From: DATBHM01 sp963772375
GTDB lineage: Bacteria; Actinomycetota; UBA4738; JACQTL01
Reading direction: 5' to 3'
Length of the DNA: 64,000 bases
Assembly: GCA_963772375.1 (NCBI GenBank)
Contig: CAVYXG010000005.1
Coordinates: forward strand, 1 to 64,000
Each line of letters opens with the position of its first letter. Position 1 is the first letter of the stretch. A program made the position numbers and the translations under genes. The notes under the pieces are model-generated. The model was not told where the DNA came from, did no database searches, and saw only the letters and a program-made list of their open reading frames with translations. Below, piece after piece: positions 9,101 to 18,090 of this stretch.

Positions 9101-9564
9101 ACGGACCGACTGCGGCCTTGCTGCTGGACGAGATTGAGCGAAGTGCGGGCGTTCGCCAGAGCCCATATTACGCTCAGTTCCTCCCGGCGCTGGTGCGCAC
9201 CGCGCTGGAGATCGGCGACCGCGAGCTGGCCGAGCGCCTCGCCGGCGGCGTCGAGGACCGACCCCCGTACTTCCAGCACGCCGTCGTCGCCGCAACCGCG
9301 GCAATGGCGGAGGCAAGCCGAGACCTCTATGCCGCCGCCATGACCTACGCTGACGCGGCCGGGCGCTTGGAGCGGTTCGGCGTGGTGCCCGAGCAGGGGT
9401 TCGCGCTGCTCGGGGAGGGCCGGTGTCTGATCGAGCTGCACCAGGGGACCGAGGCCGTTCTCTCGCTCCGACGGGCACGCTCGATCTTCGACGAACTCGG
9501 AGCGGCGCCCGCGATAGCCGAGACGGACGCGCTGCTGCAGCAGGCGGCCGCGCTCAGTTCGTAG
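6151..9564 (+). CDS. Zinc-ribbon / class III cyclase / AAA ATPase / TPR regulator
   Basis: A 1137-residue multidomain protein. Cys4, Cys7, Cys18 and Cys21 form a zinc ribbon. A class III nucleotide cyclase domain covers about residues 38-215, with both metal-binding aspartates present (D45 in FCDLVGFT, D89 in KFIGDAVVGIFG) and the NTAARLQ block near 170. An AAA/STAND ATPase follows, with Walker A GEPGIGKS near 260 and Walker B VLVFEDLHWADD near 381. The C-terminal half is alpha-helical TPR-like repeats. No membrane helix is seen, so it is probably a cytosolic sensor making cyclic nucleotide or using the cyclase fold as a switch. It is the only gene in its segment between two tRNA-Arg repeats. 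The ligand is unknown. Confidence 0.88.
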   Translation: MTTCPSCGHENREGAKFCEECASPLGAPARVVPEERKVITSLFCDLVGFTASSEAADPEDVDRVLSDYAAMARRHIESYGGVVEKFIGDAVVGIFGVPVAHEDDPERAVRTGLRIVEDAERLEAVGGAPLRLRVGINTGEALVRLGVRPSSGERLVAGDAINTAARLQSVAPEMGVAVGLATHDATAAVFDYVELEPAELKGKADRVRMFHAVTPRARFGTDITRTHDTPFIGREIDLALLKGIFDKAVASSAPQLVTVVGEPGIGKSRIVAELFAYIDARTALTTWRQGRCLPYGEGITFWALGEIVKAHAGILESDSLGVAQAKLDAVLPDGPERAWFRQRLLPLLGIEATSSAEREELFTAWRRFLEHIAEDRPTVLVFEDLHWADDAMLAFLEHLADRAERVPLLVVGTARPDLYERHPGFASGLHNANRINLSPLAPEETARLVSGLLETTVIPAGLQQPILDRSEGNPLYAEEFVRLLRDRELLVRTGSSWALREGAEVPFPDSVHALIAARLDTLGVEAKSMLADAAVVGKVFWTGAVAEMGGRDIEKVTNTLRELSRSGLIRPARRSSIEGEAEHSFAHILTRDVAYAQLPRAARAARHVAAARWIEAKIPHRVEDLADVLAHHYSTALELARASGHAEQAADLETPALRFLTMAGERALGLDTVAAMGNFGRALALARPGHPRRPETLVLFGEAALAGGHFRQASEALEDAVALFRGRGDLAGATRAMTPLWSVLRSLGDPRWTKVPAEALALLEQLPPGPELVNVLGDVCRVEALVGRPEAGVRHVERALALAEELGLDRSARILGSRGLARITLGDPGGLDDTREAIAIAVEAGQGREASLLHNNLGVDLLAFDGPAAALEILRAGIAFARARGLSESGNWTTASTLHPLTDLGRFDEALEAAARLAEYHEATEASVELWGVRAAQARILTIRGRAADATDWLEGLESSSPGSTDFVVICLGASALVRAGLGNGPTAALLLDEIERSAGVRQSPYYAQFLPALVRTALEIGDRELAERLAGGVEDRPPYFQHAVVAATAAMAEASRDLYAAAMTYADAAGRLERFGVVPEQGFALLGEGRCLIELHQGTEAVLSLRRARSIFDELGAAPAIAETDALLQQAAALSS

Positions 9565-9680
9565 CGCGCGGCCGCGCAGTTTCGGCTCGGCTGCCACTTT
9601 GACGTGGGAACAGGGTCGGCGAGCGACGGAGCACCTCGATCGGGCGAACCGGATGCCCGGAAAGGGCCTCTGACCTGCTA

Positions 9681-9758
<78 letters not shown>

Positions 9759-9887
9759 CGGTGGTGGACCGCCGAGTTGGACGCCGGTCCGGCCAGGAAG
9801 AATACCGACGATCGGACGGTCCCAACCGGGGATAGGCGGGAGCCGGCGCGGGTAGACCTCCATGGAAGGCCCGCAGGGAGGATACGG

Positions 9888-11963
9888 ATGGAACTCCAAT
9901 GGCTCCTCGCCGGGCCGATCCTTCGGCGCACCGAGCCCGGTCAGGTCTGCGTGTGGCTGGCGACGTCGGAGCCGGCCTCCATCGGCGGAGAGGTGCTCGC
10001 GCTGGACGGCGGCGTGCCCGGCGGGCCGCTCGGCACGGGCGATGCCAAGACGGTTCGGCTCGGCCCGAGGCTGTTCGTCCACCTCGTGCGGATCCGGCCG
10101 GACGACGACAACGGCAGCTTCCCGACCGACACCCTGCTCGCCTACGACCTCCTCGTCGACGACGGACGCCGCCTGGCCGACCTCGGCCTCCTCGACGGCC
10201 CCGCGAAGATCGCCTACCGCGGCCTCCCGCTCCCGACGTTCTTCATCCGGGAACGCGTCCGCGCCCTCAACGTGGTCCACGGGTCCTGCCGGAAGCTCCA
10301 CGCGGGCGGCGAGGACGCCCTCGGCGCGGCCGACGCGCTGGTCCATCGGTTCGCCACGGATCTCGACCACCGACCCGGCGCGCTGTTCCTCACCGGCGAC
10401 CAGATCTACGCCGACGACGTCGGGGGGCCGCTCTCCCGCCACCTCACGGAGCTCGGGCACGAGCTCACCGGGAAGGTCGACGACGTGCCCGGGCTGCCAC
10501 CGCCCGGCGACATCCCCGTGTACGGCCGGCTGGACCTCGTCCACGACCGTGCGGGGTTCACCTCACCCGACGGGCCCAACCACCTGATCGGGTTCGGCGA
10601 GTTCTGCGCGATGTACGTGACCGCCTGGAACGAACGGAACTGGCCCGCACGCATGCCCACGCGTCGCGAGGTCGACGCCAAGGGCCGAACCGGCTTCGGC
10701 CGCCGGAACCACCGCGCCGAGATCCGCGCCCTGGAACGGACCCGCGCCGCCCTCCCCCGCGTCCGCCGGCTGCTGGCGAACACCCCCACCTACATGATCT
10801 TCGACGACCATGACGTCACCGACGACTGGAACATCACGGCCGACTGGCGGCGCGACGTCGAGTCCTCACCGACCGGACGGCGGTTGGTGGCGAACGCCCT
10901 CGCCGCGTACTGGGCGTTCCAGGGCTGGGGGAACGACCCCGACCGGGTCGGCGACGAGATCGGCCGCATCGTGACCGGCTACGCCGACGGGACCACGTCC
11001 CCAGACGACTACGAGAAGACGCTGTGGTCGTTCGACCGGTGGTCGTTCGTCGCCCCGACCGATCCTCCGACGCTGTTCCTCGACACGCGGACGCAGCGCC
11101 GGTACGACGCCCCGGAGGGCGGCGCGCGGCTGATCGACCGCGAGGGGCTGCAGCAGGAAGCGGCGCTCGCGAGATCGGCCGGGCACCGGCCCGGCCGGCC
11201 GATGATCGTCGTGTCCGCCGTGCCGGTGTGCGGCCTCGAGATCGTCGAACGCCGTCAGCGCTACGCCGTCGACGCCGTCGGGCCCTACGCGATCGACTTC
11301 GAGGCGTGGCACTCCAACTTGCAGGGGTTCGTCGACCTGGTGCGGTTCCTGCTCGACGACCTCGGCCTCCCGTGGGCGGTCATGTGTTCCGGCGACGTGC
11401 ACTACGGGTTCACCGTGAACGTGACCGTCGACGCCGAGGGGAAGACGCTCCCCATCACCCAGCTCGTGTCGAGCCCGCTCCACCACAGCGGGACGACCAG
11501 CCGCATCGCCCTCACGACGCTCGGCGTCCTGTCCCGGGAGCGCCACGAACGCGTCGGATGGGATCATCCGCCGACGCTGCGCCACCAGGACCGACTCCGG
11601 CGCAGGATCCTCCAGCGTCCGTCCAACGCCGACGAATGGAACCCCGACTCGCCGGTGTTCGTTGCGCCGGACCTCGCCGTCCGGCTCGGGGTGACCGACC
11701 CGCCGCAGTACCGGGAATGGCGCGACTACGCACCGATCGATGAGACCCGGTCCTCCCTCATCGGCCTGAACAACGTGGGCTGGCTCTCCCTCGACGACGG
11801 CGTGGCCACGCACCGGCTGTTGACGCGCCAGCACGGCCGGATCCGGACGTTCACGACGGTCGTGGACGCGAAGGACGACGACTCGAGGGCGCCGGCGGAT
11901 TCGGCGTCAGCCGACGAGCCCGTCGCCCCGCATGTCGGCGAAGATCGACTTCGCTCCGGGTAG
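9888..11963 (+). CDS. PhoD-like phosphodiesterase/alkaline phosphatase family protein
   Basis: A 691-residue protein starting at an ATG preceded by GGGAGGA. The N-terminal part (residues 1-120) is a beta-sandwich (MELQWLLAGPILRRTEPGQV), followed by a metallophosphatase core: VVHGSCRKL, LFLTGDQIYADDVGG (metal-binding D and Y), MIFDDHDVTDDWN (DDHD motif) and MCSGDVHYGFTVNV (GDVH). This order is characteristic of PhoD/phospholipase D-type metal-dependent phosphatases. There is no Tat or Sec signal peptide, unlike secreted PhoD, so it may act in the cytoplasm. Its last 57 bases overlap the end of the convergent LCP gene. Substrate unknown. Confidence 0.82.
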   Translation: MELQWLLAGPILRRTEPGQVCVWLATSEPASIGGEVLALDGGVPGGPLGTGDAKTVRLGPRLFVHLVRIRPDDDNGSFPTDTLLAYDLLVDDGRRLADLGLLDGPAKIAYRGLPLPTFFIRERVRALNVVHGSCRKLHAGGEDALGAADALVHRFATDLDHRPGALFLTGDQIYADDVGGPLSRHLTELGHELTGKVDDVPGLPPPGDIPVYGRLDLVHDRAGFTSPDGPNHLIGFGEFCAMYVTAWNERNWPARMPTRREVDAKGRTGFGRRNHRAEIRALERTRAALPRVRRLLANTPTYMIFDDHDVTDDWNITADWRRDVESSPTGRRLVANALAAYWAFQGWGNDPDRVGDEIGRIVTGYADGTTSPDDYEKTLWSFDRWSFVAPTDPPTLFLDTRTQRRYDAPEGGARLIDREGLQQEAALARSAGHRPGRPMIVVSAVPVCGLEIVERRQRYAVDAVGPYAIDFEAWHSNLQGFVDLVRFLLDDLGLPWAVMCSGDVHYGFTVNVTVDAEGKTLPITQLVSSPLHHSGTTSRIALTTLGVLSRERHERVGWDHPPTLRHQDRLRRRILQRPSNADEWNPDSPVFVAPDLAVRLGVTDPPQYREWRDYAPIDETRSSLIGLNNVGWLSLDDGVATHRLLTRQHGRIRTFTTVVDAKDDDSRAPADSASADEPVAPHVGEDRLRSG

Positions 11964-12791
11964 CAGGAACGCGACCTGGTAGTTCCCGACCGTCGCCGGG
12001 CGGGTCGGCACCAGCACGAAGTTCACCCGGGAAAACGGGATCTTGTCCGCCAGTCCGGCGAGGCGCATGACCTGGCCCAGCGACAGGTTCGTGTGCAGGT
12101 GGGCGAGCCCGGCGTGGATCCAGTCCTGGACCCGCGAGGGGTGGGACTTCACCTCGCCCTGGTACTGCTCGAGGGACTCCCGGGCGAACCGCCCCTGGTC
12201 ACGGGTCCGGGTGTAGACCGCGTTGGGGACCTCGTGGCGGGCCCGGACGAACGACAGGGAGTCGGCGCCCTCGAGGCGCTGCCAGCCGGGGTCGAACTGC
12301 GCGCCCGAGTACGGATCGAACAACGGCAGCGGAACGTCGACGTCGATCCCCCCGATGGCGTCGACCATCCCCCGGAACCCCTGGAACGTGGTCACCAGCC
12401 ACGCATGGATCGGGATGCCGGTGACCGCCTCGACCGTGTGCACCGCGAGCCGGGGACCGCCGAACGCGAGCCCCGCGTTGATTCGATTGTGCTGGTGACC
12501 GTGGATCTTCACCCACGTGTCGCGGTGGAACCCGAGGATCGTCGCCCGACGTTTGGCAGGATTGATGCCCACGAGCAACATCACGTCCGAACGCCCGTGC
12601 AGCGCGGGCGTGCCCGGGCGCGCGTCGCTCCCCATGAGCAGCAGGAAGATCGGCCCGTGCGCAGGGAGGTTGGCCTCGTCCGCCGGGTCGGCCGTGCGCG
12701 GGACGCCGAGCGCGCCGCCCATGTCCCAGGCCATGAGAGCGAACACCACAAGCGCGATCCAAAGGACTGGACGACGGGCACAGGGGCGCAT
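11907..12791 (-). CDS. LytR-CpsA-Psr (LCP) family cell-wall ligase
   Basis: About 294 residues: an N-terminal membrane anchor (RPVLWIALVVFALMAWDMGG) and a single LCP domain. The family marks are LLLMGSDARPG, SDVMLLVGINPAKRRATILG, FHRDTWVKI (with the conserved R and D), HNRINAGLAFGGP and RARHEVPNAVYTRTRDQGRF. LCP proteins transfer anionic glycopolymers from a lipid carrier to peptidoglycan outside the membrane. The ATG at 12791 is preferred over the GTG at 12800 because a TAGGGT -10 box sits 7 bases upstream and would overlap the GTG. The 3' end overlaps the convergent PhoD-like gene. Confidence 0.87.
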   Translation of the reverse strand: MRPCARRPVLWIALVVFALMAWDMGGALGVPRTADPADEANLPAHGPIFLLLMGSDARPGTPALHGRSDVMLLVGINPAKRRATILGFHRDTWVKIHGHQHNRINAGLAFGGPRLAVHTVEAVTGIPIHAWLVTTFQGFRGMVDAIGGIDVDVPLPLFDPYSGAQFDPGWQRLEGADSLSFVRARHEVPNAVYTRTRDQGRFARESLEQYQGEVKSHPSRVQDWIHAGLAHLHTNLSLGQVMRLAGLADKIPFSRVNFVLVPTRPATVGNYQVAFLLPGAKSIFADMRGDGLVG

Positions 12792-12798
12792 TGCCCTC

Positions 12799-12804
12799 AC
12801 CCTA
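12799..12804 (-). promoter_or_regulatory. Possible -10 box (TAGGGT) 7 bases before the LCP start
   Basis: TAGGGT on the minus strand is followed by 7 bases and then the ATG at 12791, consistent with a leaderless or near-leaderless transcript. Confidence 0.4.
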
Positions 12805-12909
12805 GTTGCCGGGAAGGCATCGGATCAACGAACCGCTCGTGAACTTCCCCAGCGCCGGGTTTGGTTCGCTTGACAGCAGCCCGCTCGATCCGATGTTGTT
12901 GGAGGCGCA

Positions 12910-14211
12910 TTGAGGGTTCGTGTCCCGTCCCCATTCGTTCGAACCGGCGTCTTCGCAGCGCTGGCCGCCCTGTGCTGCGCACTGGCGTTCCCAGCGTCGC
13001 CGGCGAAGGCGGATGGACTCGCCGCCGGGAGCGTCGGGCGGCTGGTGTTCTCGAGCGAACGGGGCATCACCGTCGATCTCTGGACGATGACGGCGGCCGG
13101 AAAGGACCTCCACCGGCTGACGAGGGACACCATCGCGGAGATCGACCCCGCCTACTCCCCGGACGCCCAGCACATCGTCGCCGCCCGGTGCTGTCTCGGC
13201 GCCGGCGCATGGGAGATCTTCGTGATGAACGCCGACGGCACCGGCGCCCACACCCTGACCCACGACGACGGGGACGAGATCCAGCCGGGTTGGTCTCCGG
13301 ACGGCTCGCGCATCGTGTACTCGTCCGACGCCGCCGGAACTTACGACCTGTACGTCACCAGCCTCGACGGGTCGTTCCACCGCCGGCTGACCTCGACAGC
13401 CGGCGACGAGTTCCAGCCGGCGTGGTCCCCCGACGGCCGGACGATCGTGTTCTCCCACGACACATACGGCGGCACCGACCTGTTCACCGTGCCGGCGGCG
13501 GGTGGGGCCGCGCACCGACTCACGTCGGGACCGGGGCGGGACACGGATCCAGCGTGGTCCCCGTCGGGCGCGACCGTTGCCTACGTGTCCACGAAGACCG
13601 GCGACGGCGACGTCTACACGGTGTCGGCGACCGGCGCGGACGTCCACCGCCTGACGACGTCGCCGATCCCCGAGGCCGACCCGAGCTGGTCGCCGACCGG
13701 CAAGCGGATCGCCTTCTCGGGCCGTGTCGGGAACGTGAACTGGGACGTCTTCGTCATGGACGCCGACGGCACGGGCCGCATGCGCATCACGAGCACGGCG
13801 GACATCGACGTCGACCCCGACTGGCAGCCGTTCTGCACGATCCGGGGGACGAACGGCCCGGACCACATCACCGGCACGCCCGGGAACGACTTCATCTGCG
13901 GCAGCGGTGGTTTCGACACGATCAACGGCGGCCCCGGCAACGACGTGATCCTCGGAGGATCGGGAAACGACGTCGTGATGGGTGGGGCGGGCAACGACCT
14001 CGTCGAAGGGAGCAGTGGAGGGGACCGTGTGTCGGGCGGGCCGGGCAACGATCGCCTCGTGGGCGGAGCGGGCGGGGACCGGCTGTGGGGCAACGACGGC
14101 GGCGACCGTCTCGACTCGGTGGACGGCATCCAGGGCAACGACATCGACGACGGCGGACTGGGGATCGACGCGTGCCGCGCCGACCCCCACGACGTCCGCC
14201 GGAGCTGCTGA
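12910..14211 (+). CDS. Exported TolB-like propeller with C-terminal RTX calcium-binding repeats
   Basis: The start is a TTG with GGAGG eight bases before it. The 433-residue product has a signal peptide (GVFAALAALCCALAFP..AKADG), then PD40 blades (IFVMNADGTGAHTLTH, LYVTSLDGSFHRRLTS, LFTVPAAGGAAHRLTS, VFVMDADGTGRMRITS) to about residue 310. The C-terminal third switches to hemolysin-type nonapeptide repeats such as GGPGNDVILGGSGNDVVMGG and GGPGNDRLVGGAGGDRLWGN, which bind calcium in a parallel beta-roll. This joins an exported propeller to an RTX module; a calcium-dependent surface or secreted protein is the likely role. No type I secretion genes are adjacent. Confidence 0.82.
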   Translation: MRVRVPSPFVRTGVFAALAALCCALAFPASPAKADGLAAGSVGRLVFSSERGITVDLWTMTAAGKDLHRLTRDTIAEIDPAYSPDAQHIVAARCCLGAGAWEIFVMNADGTGAHTLTHDDGDEIQPGWSPDGSRIVYSSDAAGTYDLYVTSLDGSFHRRLTSTAGDEFQPAWSPDGRTIVFSHDTYGGTDLFTVPAAGGAAHRLTSGPGRDTDPAWSPSGATVAYVSTKTGDGDVYTVSATGADVHRLTTSPIPEADPSWSPTGKRIAFSGRVGNVNWDVFVMDADGTGRMRITSTADIDVDPDWQPFCTIRGTNGPDHITGTPGNDFICGSGGFDTINGGPGNDVILGGSGNDVVMGGAGNDLVEGSSGGDRVSGGPGNDRLVGGAGGDRLWGNDGGDRLDSVDGIQGNDIDDGGLGIDACRADPHDVRRSC

Positions 14212-14225
14212 GGCGTTCGGGTCGA

Positions 14226-14726
14226 TCAGCCGAACGTGATCACCCGGACCGGGAAGTTGGAGATCGGCGTCATCGCGCCACCCGACATGTTGCACACCGT
14301 CACCTCGACGTGCCCGGCGGAGGACACGCGGTTTGCGTACATGAAGATGCCGTTCTGGATGGCCGCCCCCGTCGCGACCAGCGGAACCTCGCCCACCTGG
14401 GCGCCCCCGATGCCGAACGTGACCTGGGCGCAGCGACCGTTCGCGATGCCGCTCAGGCTCACATGACCGGTCACGCTCGCTCCCAGGAGGTCTGCCGTTG
14501 TGAGCGAGTTGTTCGCCACCTCCGCGCTCGTGACCGCGTTGGTGCCGATCTTGCCCGCCTTCACTGCCTGCGCGTGGATGTCCACGGTCTTGACCTCGCC
14601 GTTCACGATGTCCGTCGAGAACACGGTGTTGGCCGCGTAGGCCGTCCCGGTCCCCAGGGCCACCGAGAGCGCGAGGAACGAGCACACGTTGGCGAACGTC
14701 ATCGCCCCCCGGATGCGAAGCAGCAT
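14226..14726 (-). CDS. Exported hypothetical protein of actinobacterial surface type
   Basis: The ATG at 14726 follows a GGAGGAGG ribosome-binding site and gives 166 residues. A signal peptide (AMTFANVCSFLALSVALGTG..TAYAANT) is followed by the motif STDIVNGEVKTVDI and then AVKAGKIGTNAVTSAEVANN, a repeating isoleucine/asparagine pattern common at the N-terminus of exported proteins in actinobacteria. The C-terminal half is beta-rich with a single Cys pair (GRCAQVT...VEVTVCNMSG). No enzyme motif. It converges on the TolB-RTX gene with 14 bases between stops. Confidence 0.7.
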   Translation of the reverse strand: MLLRIRGAMTFANVCSFLALSVALGTGTAYAANTVFSTDIVNGEVKTVDIHAQAVKAGKIGTNAVTSAEVANNSLTTADLLGASVTGHVSLSGIANGRCAQVTFGIGGAQVGEVPLVATGAAIQNGIFMYANRVSSAGHVEVTVCNMSGGAMTPISNFPVRVITFG

Positions 14727-14843
14727 CGCAACCTCCTCCCTGGTCGTCCCCCTCCCTTGTGGGTCGCCAGCATGCTCCGCTCCCGGACGTGATGAAAGAG
14801 ACATACGAACTAGGGTGCGCGAGTGGCGCGGATCGGCTTCGCT

Positions 14844-14936
14844 TGGCGGAGACGGCGCGATTCGAACGCGCGAGGGAGCTATCAACCCCCTAACCGCTTA
14901 GCAGGCGGCTGCTTTCGGCCACTCAGCCACGTCTCC
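14844..14936 (-). tRNA. tRNA-Ser (anticodon GCT)
   Basis: Class II tRNA with acceptor GGAGACG/CGTCTCC, loop CTGCTAA giving anticodon GCT, a long variable arm (GTTAGGGGGTTGATAGCTCC region), T loop TTCGAAT, discriminator G and an encoded CCA at 14844-14846. Confidence 0.95.
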
Positions 14937-15143
14937 GCGGGCGATTGTACCGAGTGGCCCGGAGGCGACTTCTCGCCGCCGGCCGCTTCGTGCCGCTGAC
15001 CTGCGACGACGTCGCCGTTTGACCCCCGGGGCCCGCGGGTAGAACCGCCCCGTCGGCCCGCGATCCGGCGCCCCGCTCATCGAGCGACGGGCGCCGAGGG
15101 GAACCAGTGAGCCACCGAACCGACATGTCGAGTCCTTCGACAC

Positions 15144-16182
15144 GTGAAGGTCGCTGGCCTCGTCGGTTCGCGTTGGCCGGTGGCGGGCGCCATGATCCTC
15201 GGCCTGGCCGCGCCTGGGTGGGCAGCGACCCCCTCGTCCGGCGGCGTCAGGCCGAGCCGGACCTCGTTCGGATGGACCGGCCACAGCTTCGTGGTGGGCG
15301 CGACCGCCGACCCGTCGCTGTGCGGTTCTTCCGACGCGTTGTGCGACCACCTGTCGATGTCGGTCGCAGCGACGTCCGCCTACTGGACCGGCCACACGGG
15401 AAGCGTTCGGATCTCCATCCTGTGGAGCTCGTCCACCAAACGACTTCGACCTCTACGTGTACCGGGGCGCGAGCCTCGTTGGATCATCGACCTCTTCGTC
15501 ATCGACCTCGGAGCGCGTCACCGTGCCGGATCCCTCGGGCGCCTACTCGGTCGTGGTGGTGCCGAAGTTGGTGGCCAACTCCGGATACCTGGGGTCGGTG
15601 TCATTCTCGTCGCGGGCCAAGCCGGCCGCTCCTTCGCCGAACCCGTCGCCCTCCGGCGGAGGTGGCCCCGACCGGCGGCGGCGGGATCCCGACCGCACTG
15701 CCGACCGAGTTGCCGATGCGTTGCCCACGGGTGGCGGCAGCATTCCGACCGCACTGCCCACCGGACTCCCCACCGGCCTCCCCACGGGCGGGGGGACCAC
15801 CTCGGGCGGCGGCGGGCCCGACCAGCCGGGAGCCCCGCACGTGTTCCCTTCGCCGAAGGGCCCGATCCACCGGTATCACGGCCCGGACCACTCCGAGCCA
15901 CCGTTCACGACCGGCGACGGCCCGGGGACGACGGTCGTTCCGCCGGGCGGGTCCGACGTGGGAGGCGGCGGCCCGGTGCTGCCGCCCGGAGGCGCCGAGG
16001 ATGGCAACAGAAGCCCCCCCGTCCGGAGCGCCGCGGCAGATCCCGGTCACCGGGGATTGCCGACGTTGCTCTGGGTTCTGCTCCCCATCTGCGTGCTGCT
16101 GGTCGTCGCCCTCGCGGCGGTGCTGTTCGAACGCGATGCAGCGGAGCCGCCCGAACCGCCGTCGAACCGTCCGACCCGGTAG
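15144..16182 (+). pseudogene. Exported Pro/Gly-rich membrane-anchored protein, frameshifted
   Basis: A GTG start leads into a signal peptide (AGAMILGLAAPGWAATP) and a domain FGWTGHSFVVGATADPSLCG ... VRISILWSSST. At about 15437 a run of three A's shifts the frame; removing one A continues smoothly as NDFDLYVYRGASLVGSS, a motif common in pre-peptidase C-terminal type domains. A second, self-correcting shift lies between about 15660 and 15720, where the low-complexity text PTGGGGIPTALPTELP is found in another frame. The tail is Gly/Pro-rich and ends in a membrane helix (LPTLLWVLLPICVLLVVALA) and a short basic end. It is either a decaying gene or a good gene carrying sequencing errors. Confidence 0.6.
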
Positions 16183-16220
16183 GCTGCGGCCCGGTCGTCC
16201 GGGGATCGGGGTCGTGGTCG

Positions 16221-17225
16221 ATGGGATTCGCCAGCTGGAGAGGCATCGGAAGGACCGCGCTGGCCGCGACCGTGGTGGCCGGCGCGCTCGCATTCGCAAC
16301 TGGCTCGGCCGGCGCGCGGACCGGGCAGCCGTGCCAGCACCCGGACGCCCCCGCCTGGTTCCACAAGGCCGTCGTCACCTCGATCGGCGTGTCGAAGGGC
16401 ATCCCCGGCTGGTGGGCGAACAGCCGGTACCTCCCCCGCATCGTGTGCTGGCAGGGCACGGACTTCGACAAGGACTTCCGTATGAAGGGCGGGCCGCTCC
16501 ACGTCTGGCACGGGATCTTCGCCATGACGGTCGAGGAGCTGCAGACCATCCAGGGCCCGTGGATGATCAAGGACCGCACCGGCTATCGCCTGAGCGCCGC
16601 CTGCTTCGTGAACGGCTGGGATGTCTGTTCGCACACGACGGAGCACACCGCGACGATCCAGCAGATCATCGCCGCGCTGCGGTGGATCTGGCTCGAGTAC
16701 GGAACGCCGAAGGCGGCGTGGAACCGCATCGTCGTGACCGGCCGGTTCGACTCGCTCCCTCGCACGGGGACCGACAACAAGGTGACGACCTCACCGCTCG
16801 CGACATGTCCGGTGCAGGGCCCGAACAACTACCAGGACGATTTCGGCGAACGTCGGACCGTCGGCGGCTACCACCCGCATTGGGGAAACGACATGCACGC
16901 GAACATCGGCGTGCCCATCGTGGCGCCGTTCGACGGGTTCGCGGTGGCCCACGACGACGGATGGTTCGGCGGCAAGTGGGTCACGGTGGTCGGCGCGAAG
17001 GGCTACGACCGGAACGGGCACATGAGCCGGTTCGGGACGCTCGGCGCCGTGAAGGCCGGGACCGTGATCGGCTACGTGGGCGAGACGGGCGACGCATCCG
17101 GCCCCCACGACCACTTCGAGTGGCACCCGTGGGTGGTGCCGAGCCCGCTGCACCGGTCGCCGTTCGGATTCACCCGGGTCATGGACGCGATCGACCCCCA
17201 CCCCTTCCTCGACCAGGCCTGCTGA
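16221..17225 (+). CDS. Exported M23-type peptidase (LysM-less endopeptidase)
   Basis: 334 residues with a signal peptide (TALAATVVAGALAFATGSAG). The C-terminal third is an M23/LytM domain: HPHWGNDMHANIGVPIVAPF (metal ligands H and D), a glycine-rich core, and GETGDASGPHDHFEWHP with the HxH catalytic/ligand pair. The N-terminal 190 residues are unfamiliar and rich in Trp and Cys. M23 enzymes cut peptide cross-links in peptidoglycan or glycine-rich peptides outside the cell. The ribosome-binding site is weak. It follows the frameshifted exported protein by 38 bases. Confidence 0.78.
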   Translation: MGFASWRGIGRTALAATVVAGALAFATGSAGARTGQPCQHPDAPAWFHKAVVTSIGVSKGIPGWWANSRYLPRIVCWQGTDFDKDFRMKGGPLHVWHGIFAMTVEELQTIQGPWMIKDRTGYRLSAACFVNGWDVCSHTTEHTATIQQIIAALRWIWLEYGTPKAAWNRIVVTGRFDSLPRTGTDNKVTTSPLATCPVQGPNNYQDDFGERRTVGGYHPHWGNDMHANIGVPIVAPFDGFAVAHDDGWFGGKWVTVVGAKGYDRNGHMSRFGTLGAVKAGTVIGYVGETGDASGPHDHFEWHPWVVPSPLHRSPFGFTRVMDAIDPHPFLDQAC

Positions 17226-17541
17226 CGACCCGGATCGTAGTCGAACGTCCGGTCGGCCGTGACCTGCGAGGACGGATCGTCGCCGGCACGGAGATCCCGC
17301 CACAGCGCCTTGTCGCGAGGCCGAGGCGAGGCAGAGAGCAAGGAGGCGTCGCACTGCTCGCCTTGTGTCCCCGGAGGCCGGGGCCGATAGACGATCCGCC
17401 GGATGAGGGCTCTCTCACGTTTCCCCGAACGTCGCCCGGGTACGACCGGGCCGCACGCCGGCGACCCTCCGCACGGGGTCCACACCGAAGCTCGACGCGA
17501 CGCCCCGGCGACTGCGATCCACGGGGCGCCCGTCACGAGGC
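17226..17541. other. Intergenic gap
   Basis: No protein-like frame, RNA gene or repeat is evident before the hairpin at 17542. Confidence 0.3.
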
Positions 17542-17584
17542 GGAACCGGCGGCCTGCCCGCCCGCACCGCAGGCCGCCGGTTCC
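17542..17584. terminator. Strong 16-bp hairpin between convergent genes
   Basis: The arms GGAACCGGCGGCCTGC (17542-17557) and its exact complement (17569-17584) flank an 11-nt loop. It lies between the ends of the plus-strand M23 gene and the minus-strand lipoprotein gene, so it may act as a bidirectional terminator. No T-tract. Confidence 0.6.
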
Positions 17585-17628
17585 ATCCAGCCGACGCGAT
17601 CGGCCCGCCGGGAGCGTGTGGCGGCCCG

Positions 17629-18090
17629 TCAGGGAGATGCCGAGAACGTTGCCTTCACGTCGACGTTCCCCTTGCTCGAGTCCAGGTCCTTGCACGTGGC
17701 GGTCCCGCTCACCGAGTCGCCGTCTCCCTGGTTCACCGTGATCGTGCACTCACCCTTGGTGGAGGTGGCGATCAGCTCGCCGGTCGTCACCACCAGGACC
17801 AGGGTGTTGTTCGTCTTCGCGGTGCCGTTGATCCCGAGGCCGGTGATCGAGAACAGGTCCTTCGACTCGTTCTTGTAGACGAACACGGTGTCGACCTGCC
17901 CGACCTGGGCCCGTTCGAGTTGGGCGTCGAACCCGGTCTCGCTCGCCCCGCTCACGTCCACGCGGGCGGTTCCGGTGGTGAGTGGCACGCCCCCGATCGC
18001 CTTGATCTTGGACTGGGTGTTCATGCAGGCCGTCCCGAGGACGAGCACGGAGGCGGCGGCCAACAGCGCGGCATTTCGTCGTGTGGTCAT
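17629..18090 (-). CDS. Small exported, probably lipid-anchored protein
   Basis: 153 residues beginning MTTRRNAALLAAASVLVLGT followed by AC, a lipobox-like cleavage site with C22 as the candidate lipid-modified residue. The mature part reads TGTARVDVSGASETGFDAQL ... STKGECTITVNQGDGDSVSG and ends with a predicted beta-sandwich, resembling small actinobacterial lipoproteins of the MPT63/LpqH kind in style only. The pair of Cys in the second half could form a disulfide. Function unknown. Confidence 0.7.
   Translation of the reverse strand: MTTRRNAALLAAASVLVLGTACMNTQSKIKAIGGVPLTTGTARVDVSGASETGFDAQLERAQVGQVDTVFVYKNESKDLFSITGLGINGTAKTNNTLVLVVTTGELIATSTKGECTITVNQGDGDSVSGTATCKDLDSSKGNVDVKATFSASP

Noticed and set aside
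12791..12800. GTG at 12800 as the LCP start
   Set aside because: It would overlap the -10-like TAGGGT and lacks a ribosome-binding site; the ATG at 12791 fits better.
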